This document shows, piece by piece, positions 42,308-49,348 of a stretch of 64,000 bases of DNA; the first letter of the stretch is position 1; the number at the start of each line of letters is the position of its first letter. The stretch is from positions 62,001-126,000 of the forward strand of contig DASSBG010000045.1 in assembly GCA_035699085.1 (NCBI GenBank). Reading direction: 5' to 3'. Under the pieces are notes generated by a model, which saw only the letters and a program-made list of their open reading frames with translations, searched no databases and was not told the origin of the DNA. The position numbers were made by a program, and so were the translations under genes. The DNA is from DASSBG01 sp035699085 (GTDB taxonomy: Bacteria > Pseudomonadota > Gammaproteobacteria > Xanthomonadales > Rhodanobacteraceae).

Positions 42308-42871
42308 ATGACAGCCCACACCCCACGCACGACGGCGCCGGCGGCGAAGCGCGCTGCCAGATGGCCGGTCGCCATTGCCGTCGTCCTCATGCTGGCGGGC
42401 TGCGGCTTCCACCTGCGCCAGCCGGTGGTGTTGCCGCCGAGCCTGCAGCAGTTGCACGTCGAGGTCGCCGGCCACGGCAGCCTGCAGCGGCAACTGACCG
42501 CGGCGCTGGAAGCGTCCGGCGTGCAGGTGCGCTCGCTGCCCGGTCCGGGCATCGCCCGTTTGCTGGTGCCGGTGGCGCAGTTCCGCACCGAGGCGCTCAC
42601 CGTCGGCGACTTTGCCAAGGTGCGCGAGTACACGGTGCGTTACCACGTCGAGTTTTCGCTGGTCGACGGGGCTGGCCGGCCCGTGCTCAGTGGCCAGCAC
42701 ATCGACATGTCTCGCGAGTTCACCTACGACAGCCGGCAGACGCTCGGTACAGCGACCCAGCAGGAGCAGATCCGCGCCAGCCTGGTCGACGACATGGTGC
42801 AGGCGATCCTGCGGCGGGTGCAGGCCAGCGCGCGCGCCGCCGACGCCAGCGCCAACGCCGCCGCGGAGTGA
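42308..42871 (+). CDS. lptE: LPS-assembly lipoprotein LptE
   Basis: Outer-membrane lipoprotein that plugs and assembles the LptD translocon for lipopolysaccharide insertion. Lipobox MLAGC gives the lipidated C32, followed directly by the family start GFHLRQPVVLPPSLQQLHV; the C-terminus is Ala-rich. The 187-residue length is typical. It lies in the standard leuS-lptE-holA-nadD order; holA begins 4 bases downstream. Confidence 0.94.
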   Translation: MTAHTPRTTAPAAKRAARWPVAIAVVLMLAGCGFHLRQPVVLPPSLQQLHVEVAGHGSLQRQLTAALEASGVQVRSLPGPGIARLLVPVAQFRTEALTVGDFAKVREYTVRYHVEFSLVDGAGRPVLSGQHIDMSREFTYDSRQTLGTATQQEQIRASLVDDMVQAILRRVQASARAADASANAAAE

Positions 42872-42875
42872 GGCG

Positions 42876-43889
42876 ATGTCGCTGAGCCTGGCGCAGTTTC
42901 ACCAGCGCCTTGCCGGCGACACGCTGCCGCCGGTCACGCTGGTGGCGGGCGCCGAATACGTATTGGTCGAGGAAGCCACTGATGCGCTGCGCGCCCGCGC
43001 CCGCGCAGTGGGCTACGCCGAGCGCGAAGTGCTGGATGTCGACCATCGTTTCGACTGGAAGCTGCTGGACGCGGCGGGCATGTCCCTGTCGCTGTTCGCC
43101 AGCCGGCGGCTGATTGACCTGCGCCTGCCCACCGGCCGCCCGGGCAAGGATGGCAGCGCGGCGATTGCCGCGTGGTGCGCGTCGCCGCCGCCCGACACCG
43201 CGCTGTTGATCACCTGCAACGAATGGAGCAAGGCACAGCAGCAGGCCGCATGGGTACGCGCGGTCGAGAAGGCCGGCGAATTCGTGCCCTTGTGGCCGCT
43301 GAAGCCGGAGGCATTGCCGCGCTGGATCGGCGCACGCTTGCGCGCAAAAGGCATCGACGCCGACGGCGCGGCGCTGACGCTGCTGGTCGAGCGCACCGAG
43401 GGCAACCTGCTGGCCGCCGCTCAGGAGGTCGACAAGCTGGCCATGCTGCACCGCGGCCGGCTCGACGCGGCGACGCTGGGCGAGCTGGTCGCCGACAGCG
43501 CACGCTTCGATGTATTCAAGCTGTGTGACGCCGCCTTCGCCGGCGATGCCGCGCGCGCGCTGCGGGTGCTTGCCGGCCTGCGCGCCGAGGGCGAGGAACT
43601 GTTGCGCATGCTCGGTTACGTGCTGCGCCAGCTCGAGCTGGCCCTGCGCCTGGCCAGTGCGCGCGACTTTGCCGCCCAGGCGCGCGCCGAGCACCTGTGG
43701 CCGGAGCGCCAGCAGCTGTTCCGCAGCGCCCTGCGTCGTGGCGACGCAAGCCACTGGCGCCATTGCCTGCAGCGCACGGGTCGAATCGACCGCATCGTCA
43801 AGGGCCGCGAGGCCGGCGATCCGTGGCGCGAGTTCGAGCGGCTGATGCTGGCCATTGCGCAACCGCGGTTGGCGGCCGCCCTGGCATGA
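42876..43889 (+). CDS. holA: DNA polymerase III delta subunit
   Basis: Clamp-loader wrench subunit that opens the beta clamp. The 337-residue protein has the HolA layout: LAQFHQRLAGDTLPPVTLVAG, DVDHRFDWKLL, ALLITCNEWSKAQQQAAWV, NLLAAAQEVDKLAML and ARFDVFKLCDAAFAGDAARAL. It sits in the leuS-lptE-holA-nadD operon, its stop overlapping the nadD ATG. Confidence 0.94.
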   Translation: MSLSLAQFHQRLAGDTLPPVTLVAGAEYVLVEEATDALRARARAVGYAEREVLDVDHRFDWKLLDAAGMSLSLFASRRLIDLRLPTGRPGKDGSAAIAAWCASPPPDTALLITCNEWSKAQQQAAWVRAVEKAGEFVPLWPLKPEALPRWIGARLRAKGIDADGAALTLLVERTEGNLLAAAQEVDKLAMLHRGRLDAATLGELVADSARFDVFKLCDAAFAGDAARALRVLAGLRAEGEELLRMLGYVLRQLELALRLASARDFAAQARAEHLWPERQQLFRSALRRGDASHWRHCLQRTGRIDRIVKGREAGDPWREFERLMLAIAQPRLAAALA

Positions 43890-44569
43890 GCGCCGCCGCC
43901 CAGCCGCCGCGGCCGCTGGCCATCCTCGGCGGCACCTTCGACCCGGTGCACCTCGGCCATTTGCGCGCGGCCTGGGAAGCAGCGGCGCAACTCGGCGCGG
44001 AGGTGCGCCTGCTGCCGGCGCGCACGCCGCCGCACCGGCCGCAGCCGGTCGCCAGCCCGGCGCAGCGCGTGGCGCTGCTGCGTGCCTCGCTGGCGGGGCA
44101 GGGGCGGCTGACCCTCGACCTGAGCGAGCTGCAGCGCGACGGGCCGTCGTACATGGTCGACACGCTGGCCGGCCTGCGCCGCGAGATCGGCGCCGAGCGG
44201 CCGCTGGTGCTGCTGGTCGGCAACGACGCGTTCGCCGGCCTCGCGACCTGGCATCGCTGGCGCGAGCTGTTCGCGCACGCCCACCTCGGGGTGTTGACGC
44301 GTCCCGGCGAGAACGCCGCCTGGCCGCAAGTGCTCGCCGACGAATGCAGCGCGCGCCGCAGGGATGACCTCGGGAGCCTGCGCAGCGTTCCGTCCGGTTG
44401 CGTCTTCGAGTTGCACATCACTGCACTCGACATCTCCGCCAGCGCCATCCGCGCGCTGCTGGCGCGCGGCGAGCTGCCGCACTACCTGATGGCCGAGGCC
44501 GCGCTCGAGCCGGCGCTGCTGGAACCGTATCTGGCGGGGACCGGGGACCAGGGACCGGGGACCGGGTAG
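43886..44569 (+). CDS. nadD: Nicotinate-nucleotide adenylyltransferase
   Basis: Adenylates nicotinate mononucleotide in NAD synthesis. The 227-residue protein has GGTFDPVHLGH (residues 15-25), LLPARTPPHRPQP, LVGNDAFAGLATWHRW and the ITALDISASAIRALLARG signature. The last ten residues (GTGDQGPGTG) come from a heptamer array at 44536-44566. In many relatives rsfS and rlmH follow nadD; here a repeat island and an ampD-like gene follow instead. Confidence 0.95.
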   Translation: MSAAAQPPRPLAILGGTFDPVHLGHLRAAWEAAAQLGAEVRLLPARTPPHRPQPVASPAQRVALLRASLAGQGRLTLDLSELQRDGPSYMVDTLAGLRREIGAERPLVLLVGNDAFAGLATWHRWRELFAHAHLGVLTRPGENAAWPQVLADECSARRRDDLGSLRSVPSGCVFELHITALDISASAIRALLARGELPHYLMAEAALEPALLEPYLAGTGDQGPGTG

Positions 44570-44610
44570 AACCCGCGACCAGAAGCCGGAACTCGGAACT
44601 CGGGACCCGG
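44536..44610 (+). repeat. Heptamer arrays in and after the nadD 3' end
   Basis: GGGGACC units (44536-44566) encode the end of NadD and reach the TAG at 44567-44569. A second array of CGGAACT, CGGAACT, CGGGACC follows at 44587-44607. Confidence 0.88.
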
Positions 44611-45005
44611 AAAAGCACGGACCGAACGGCGCGGCTTCCGACGAAGTCGGGCCGGGCAATGATCCAACTCCCTCTCCCCCGAGCAAAGCTCGGGGGAGAG
44701 GGCTGGGGTGAGGGGGCGGGAGCCGAGCTTCGCGACGATCGTGACGTATTGCCGACCGATCGCCGATCGGCCACGGGCTGTGTCGCAATCATCAAAAGGA
44801 TTCCGGATTCCGCGCTGCGCGCGGCTCCGGAACGACGGCGGTGGCGGGAGCGCTTCGCGCGGCTCCGGAATGACGGGTGTGGTGTGAGCGCTTCGCACGG
44901 CTCCGGCATGAGGGCGCGGTGTCGCAGCTGCAGTGAGACGCGGCCGTGCGCGCCCGCTCTACCCAATCCCCAATCCCGAATCCCGGCTTCCCGTACACTT
45001 TCGGC
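44570..45005. repeat. Repeat-filled gap between nadD and ampD
   Basis: No gene. It holds a 15-bp perfect hairpin with a 3-base AAA loop (CCCTCTCCCCCGAGC arm, about 44669-44702; with its TGGGGTGAGGGGGCGGG flank it reaches 44720), three copies of the CCGGAATGACGG-type palindromic repeat (44797-44838, 44849-44877, 44888-44912), and a CCCAATC/CCGAATC heptamer array (44962-44985). Confidence 0.85.
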
Positions 45006-45584
45006 GTGCCCCTGCTCACCATCGCCAACCGTCCGCTGTCCTGGGCCACGCGCCTGCCGACGCGGCCACCCGACGCCATCGACCTCGTCGTCGTGCACTG
45101 CACCGAGCTGCCGGACCTTGCGACGGCGCGCCAGTGGGGCGAGGTGGTGCGCTACGACTCGGGCACCGGCAACAGCGGCCACTACTACATCGACCGCGAC
45201 GGACGCGTCGAGGCGTTCGTCGCGCCGATCCGCATCACGCACCACACGCGCGGCTACAACGAGCGGTCCATCGGCATCGAGCTGGTCAACCGCGGCCGCT
45301 GGCCGGACTGGCTGGACTCGCGCCAGCAAACCATGACCGAACCCTACACGGCAGCGCAGATCGAGCAGCTGCTGGCGCTGCTGGCGCACCTGCGCGAAAG
45401 CCTGCCGCGGCTGCGCCACATCGCCGGCCACGAGGATCTCGACCGCGAGCGCGTGCCGGCCAGCGACGACCCGACGCTCAGCGTGCAACGCAAAGTCGAC
45501 CCCGGCCCCCTGTTCCCCTGGCCCCGCGTGCTCGCCGAGTCGGGCTTGGCGCGCTTCGCGCCGGGAATGGAGAATGGGGAATAG
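45006..45584 (+). CDS. ampD: AmpD-type N-acetylmuramoyl-L-alanine amidase
   Basis: Zinc amidase of the Amidase_2 family that cleaves between MurNAc and L-Ala in recycled muropeptides. The zinc ligands H31 (VVVHCTE), H142 (AGHEDLDRERV) and D165 (KVDPGPLFPW) match those of AmpD; RITHHTRGYNERSIGIELVN is also typical. With the GTG start at 45006 it is 192 residues. The stop TAG (45582-45584) is inside a GGGAATG-type heptamer array, so the last residues (MENGE) are repeat-encoded. The -10-like TACACT only 7 bases upstream suggests a possibly leaderless transcript or a different start. Confidence 0.87.
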   Translation: MPLLTIANRPLSWATRLPTRPPDAIDLVVVHCTELPDLATARQWGEVVRYDSGTGNSGHYYIDRDGRVEAFVAPIRITHHTRGYNERSIGIELVNRGRWPDWLDSRQQTMTEPYTAAQIEQLLALLAHLRESLPRLRHIAGHEDLDRERVPASDDPTLSVQRKVDPGPLFPWPRVLAESGLARFAPGMENGE

Positions 45585-45590
45585 AGAATC
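45563..45590 (+). repeat. Heptamer array over the ampD stop
   Basis: GGGAATG, GAGAATG, GGGAATA and GAGAATC in tandem; the third-unit junction supplies the ampD TAG. Confidence 0.88.
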
Positions 45591-46508
45591 GGAAAGAGCG
45601 CGGCGCCCCCAACCGTTGCGCGGAGCCGAGCGCAGCGCCGCCACGGCCGTCATCCGGAGCCGCGCGCAGCGCGGAATCCGGAATCCTCTTGACGCCCACC
45701 GCATACCCAACAAGATTCCGGGTTCCGCCTCCGGCGGCCCCGGAATGACGGGCGTGGTGCCGGGTTCCGCCTCCGGCGGCCCCGGAATGACGGACGTGAG
45801 TGTGGGCTTTCGCCTCCGCAGCCACGGCATGCGCACAACGCGCGGTCCACGACAAACCAGCTCCCTCTCCCCTGAGCATCGCTCGGGGGAGAGGGTTGGG
45901 GTGAGGGGGCGGGGGCCGAGCCATGCGACGAAGCCGAAGCTGTGACGCGAAACAACCGAGCCGTCCGGCACCACTGCAGACCCAGCAAGATTCCGGCTTC
46001 CGCCTCCGGCTGCCCCGGAATGCCGGGCGTGGTCGCGGGTTCCGCCTCCGGCGGCCCCGGACCGACGAGAGGATGCGCGCGCAGCGCCCCCACCACCGTC
46101 ATTCCGGAGTCGCGCGCAGCGCCGCCACCACCACCGTCATTCCGGAGCCGCGCGCAGCGCGGAATCCGGAATCCTCTTGACGCTCGCTTCAATTCTGTCT
46201 GCTGACCGGGGTGCCATAATCCCGTTGCCCCGTCACAGACCCGCCAAGTTGCCTGCCGCAGCCGAATGCCAGGCGCGTTTTGAAACTCCCGTTTCAAAAA
46301 TTGCCTGGCCGTCCTGGACGACGCGCACGCCCCACCGCGTACCCAGCAAGATTCCGGGTTCCGCCTCCGGCGGGCCCCGGAATGACGGACGTGGTCGCGG
46401 GTTCCGCCTCCGGCGGCCCCGGACCGACGGTGTGCGGCGGCCGCGAGCCCGGCCTTGGGTCCCGGGTCCCGGGCCCCCGGTCCCGGCTTCGCCGCCCGCT
46501 CTAGTAGC
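45591..46508. repeat. Repeat island between ampD and the YqiA-like gene
   Basis: About 900 bases without a credible gene. It contains a second copy of the CCCTCTCC/GGAGAGGG hairpin (45861-45913) and eight or more copies in both orientations of a 30-45-base palindromic repeat built on ATTCCGG...CCGGAATGACGG (about 45647-45693, 45711-45751, 45760-45793, 45988-46026, 46034-46066, 46096-46120, 46135-46183, 46345-46388, 46397-46430). A GGGTCCC heptamer array (46457-46485) ends it. Open frames across the island are repeat translations. Confidence 0.88.
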
Positions 46509-46538
46509 ATGCGTGCGGATATCGACGAGACCAGCACC

Positions 46539-47081
46539 ATGCGCGGCACCATCATCCTTTCCCACGGCTTCGAGAGCGGCCCCGACGCCACCAAGACCAG
46601 CGCCATGGCGGCGGTCGCCGGGGAACTGGGCTGGCGCACGCAACGCCCAGACTTCCGCGACCTCGATACCCACGGTCTGGAAGCGGCAGTCGCGCCGCGC
46701 TGCGAGCGCCTGCGCGAACTGGCGCGCGCGGCCGAGGGCCCGCTGGTGCTGGCCGGCTCCAGCATGGGCGCCTACGTCTCGGTGCGGGTGGCGCACGAAG
46801 TGCCCTGCGTCGGCCTGTTCCTGCTGGCAACGCCGGTGGCGATGGCCGAGGCGGTGGAGCCGCTGGAATTGCCGGCTGGCATCCCTGTGACCATGGTGCA
46901 CGGCTTCGCCGACGAGCTCTGCCCGGCCGACGATGCGCTGGCCTTCGCCCAGCGCCAGCACGCGCACGTGCTGATGGTCGCGGACGGCCACCGGCTGTCG
47001 CTGTACGTCGACTGGATCGCCCAGCAATTCGGCTTGTTCCTGCGCCACCTCGGGCAGGCGCCTGCGCGGCCGCCGGCATGA
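46539..47081 (+). CDS. YqiA-like alpha/beta hydrolase
   Basis: A 180-residue alpha/beta hydrolase of the YqiA/UPF0227 type: TIILSHGFESGPDATKTSAM opening, nucleophile S75 in the GSSMG elbow (residues 73-77), VTMVHGFADELCPADDAL carrying the acid, and ADGHRLSLY the histidine. YqiA is an esterase of uncertain substrate. An alternative ATG at 46509 adds ten residues; the ATG at 46539 fits the family N-terminus. The stop overlaps the rlmKL ATG. Confidence 0.85.
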   Translation: MRGTIILSHGFESGPDATKTSAMAAVAGELGWRTQRPDFRDLDTHGLEAAVAPRCERLRELARAAEGPLVLAGSSMGAYVSVRVAHEVPCVGLFLLATPVAMAEAVEPLELPAGIPVTMVHGFADELCPADDALAFAQRQHAHVLMVADGHRLSLYVDWIAQQFGLFLRHLGQAPARPPA

Positions 47082-49231
47082 GCCGCTGGTTCGCCACCTG
47101 CGCCAAGGGCCTCGAGTACCTGCTGCGCGACGAACTGGCCGCGTTGGGCGCGGCCGAGGTGCATGAGGCGCGCGCCGGCGTGCACTTCGAGGGCGCACTT
47201 GAGATCGCCTATCGCGCCTGCCTGGAATCGCGCCTGGCCGGCCGCATCCTGCTGCCGCTGGCGGAATTTGCCGCGCCCGACGACGCTGCGCTGTATGCCG
47301 GCGTCGCCGCCATCGACTGGGCGGAGCAGATGGCACCGACCGCTACCCTGGCCGTCGATGCGGTGTGCACGCAGAGCGCGATCCAGCACAGCCGCTTCGC
47401 CGCCCAGCGGGTCAAGGACGCCATCGTCGACCAGTTTCGCGAGCGCGCCGGCACGCGCCCGGACGTCGACCTGGAGCAGCCCGACCTGCGCCTCAATCTG
47501 CACCTGAAGCGCGACCAGGCGACGCTTTCGGTGGATCTCGCCGGCCAGCCGCTGCACCGGCGCGGCTGGCGCACCGCGGCCGGCGCTGCGCCGCTGAAGG
47601 AGGACCTGGCCGCCGCGATTTTGCTGCGCGCTGGCTGGCCCGCAATCCATGCCGCCGGCGGCCGGTTGGTCGATCCGATGTGCGGCGCCGGCACATTGCT
47701 GATCGAAGGGGCGCTGATGGCGGCCGGCGTCGCGCCTGGACTTCACCGGGAATATTTCGGCCTGCTCGGCTGGCGCGGCCACGATGATGCGCTGTGGCAA
47801 CGCCTGCGCAGCGAGGCGCGCGAGCGTGCCGACGCCGGGTTGCGCGCGCTCAAGCCGCTGTTCTTCGGCAGCGATGTCGACGCCGAGGTGCTGGGCGCCG
47901 CGCGCCACAACGCGCAGGCCGCCGGCGTCGCCGGCTTCATGCAGCTGACGCGCCGCGAGGCCGGCCAGGTGACTGCACCCGAGGGCGAGACGCGCGGGCT
48001 TGTGGTGTGCAATCCGCCCTACGGCGAGCGGCTGGGCGCGCGCGAGTCACTGCCGCCGCTGTACCGCGCGCTCGGCCAGGTGCTGCGCCAGCACTTCGCG
48101 AACTGGCAGGCCGCCATCATCACCGCCGCCGAAGGCGACCTCGGCCACGCGCTGGGCCTGCGCGCGCACAAGCACTATCAGCTGTTCAACGGCGCCATCG
48201 AATGCGTGCTGCTGCTGTTCGACCTCGCGCCGCCGCCGGTGCGCGAGCCGCGGCCGCTCACGCCGGGCGAGGAGATGCTGCACAACCGCCTGCGCAAGAC
48301 GTGGCGCCACGTGCACCGGCGGGCGCAGCGCGAGGGGCTGCACGGCTACCGCATCTACGACCGCGACCTGCCGGAATACGCCGCCGCCGTCGACGTCTAC
48401 GAGGCCTGCCCACTGGAGGCCGAAGGCCCGCTGCAGCGCTGGCTGCACGTGCAGGAATACCAGGCGCCGGCCGACGTGCCGGCGGAGCTGGCGCGCCAGC
48501 GCGTGCGCGAGTTGACCCGCGCGCTGGCCGAGGTCTGCGAGGTGCCGCGCGAGCGCATGGCGCTGAAGACCCGCCGCCGCGGCAAGGGCGGCGCGCGCTA
48601 CGGCCGGCTGGACCGGCGCGAGGAGTGGCTGCGGGTCGATGAGGATGGCCTGGACTTCATCGTCAACCTGTTTGATGCCATCGACACCGGCCTGTTCCTC
48701 GACCACCGCCTGGTGCGCGCGCGCCTGCGCCAGCTGGCCAGCGGCCGCGACTTCCTCAATCTGTTTGCATACACCGGCGCCGGCAGCGTGCACGCGGCCG
48801 CCGGCAGCGCCAGCCGCACCACCACGGTCGACCTGTCCAGCACCTACTTGGACTGGGCCTCGCGCAACCTGGCCCTCAACGGCTTCACCGGCCCGCGCCA
48901 CCGGCTGATGCAGGCCGACGCACAGGCCTTCGTCGCCGACGACCGCGGCCGGTACGGCCTGATCTATGTCGACCCGCCGACCTTTTCCAACTCGGCCCGC
49001 GCCGAAGACTTCGACGTGCAGCGCGACCACGCGCGCCTGCTGCTGGCCTGCCGCGAACGGTTGCGCGACGACGGGGTGCTGGTGTTCTCCAACAACTACC
49101 GCCGCTTCCGCCTCGACGCGGCTGCGCTCGGCGATGCGTACGACATCGAGGACTGGAGCGCCGCCAGCATCCCCTTCGACTTCACCCGCAACCGCGCCAT
49201 CCACGGCTGCTGGCTGCTGCGTCCGCGCTGA
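47078..49231 (+). CDS. rlmL: Bifunctional 23S rRNA methyltransferase RlmKL
   Basis: Methylates G2445 (N2, RlmL part) and G2069 (N7, RlmK part) of 23S rRNA. The 717-residue protein has an N-terminal THUMP region (about 45-155), the RlmL methyltransferase domain with VDPMCGAGTLLIEGALMA and VVCNPPYGERLG, then a C-terminal RlmK domain with NLFAYTGAGSVHAAAGSA and IYVDPPTFSNSARAEDF. Length matches E. coli RlmKL (702). Translation is probably coupled to the YqiA-like gene by a 4-base overlap. Confidence 0.96.
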   Translation: MSRWFATCAKGLEYLLRDELAALGAAEVHEARAGVHFEGALEIAYRACLESRLAGRILLPLAEFAAPDDAALYAGVAAIDWAEQMAPTATLAVDAVCTQSAIQHSRFAAQRVKDAIVDQFRERAGTRPDVDLEQPDLRLNLHLKRDQATLSVDLAGQPLHRRGWRTAAGAAPLKEDLAAAILLRAGWPAIHAAGGRLVDPMCGAGTLLIEGALMAAGVAPGLHREYFGLLGWRGHDDALWQRLRSEARERADAGLRALKPLFFGSDVDAEVLGAARHNAQAAGVAGFMQLTRREAGQVTAPEGETRGLVVCNPPYGERLGARESLPPLYRALGQVLRQHFANWQAAIITAAEGDLGHALGLRAHKHYQLFNGAIECVLLLFDLAPPPVREPRPLTPGEEMLHNRLRKTWRHVHRRAQREGLHGYRIYDRDLPEYAAAVDVYEACPLEAEGPLQRWLHVQEYQAPADVPAELARQRVRELTRALAEVCEVPRERMALKTRRRGKGGARYGRLDRREEWLRVDEDGLDFIVNLFDAIDTGLFLDHRLVRARLRQLASGRDFLNLFAYTGAGSVHAAAGSASRTTTVDLSSTYLDWASRNLALNGFTGPRHRLMQADAQAFVADDRGRYGLIYVDPPTFSNSARAEDFDVQRDHARLLLACRERLRDDGVLVFSNNYRRFRLDAAALGDAYDIEDWSAASIPFDFTRNRAIHGCWLLRPR

Positions 49232-49267
49232 CCGACGCGCGCCGACCCGCGTGCCGACCGGCGTCGC

Positions 49268-49299
49268 GCCGGGTTACGCGCCTGCGGCGCCAACCCGGC
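49268..49299. terminator. Hairpin between rlmKL and the surface protein gene
   Basis: GCCGGGTT (49268-49275) and AACCCGGC (49292-49299) form an 8-bp stem with additional pairing inside. It lies between two convergent genes. The same form (GCCGGGTT...AACCCGGC) is a common dispersed palindrome in GC-rich proteobacteria, so it may be a REP-type element used as a bidirectional terminator. Confidence 0.5.
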
Positions 49300-49348
49300 C
49301 TACGGCTGGCGTAGCTCCGCGAGCGGCGATGCCGACGCGCCTGAGGCC

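Noticed and set aside
45574..46205. Several 80-120-codon frames in the repeat island
   Set aside because: They translate the ATTCCGG-type repeats (recurring RAQRGIRNP-like strings) and start inside repeats.
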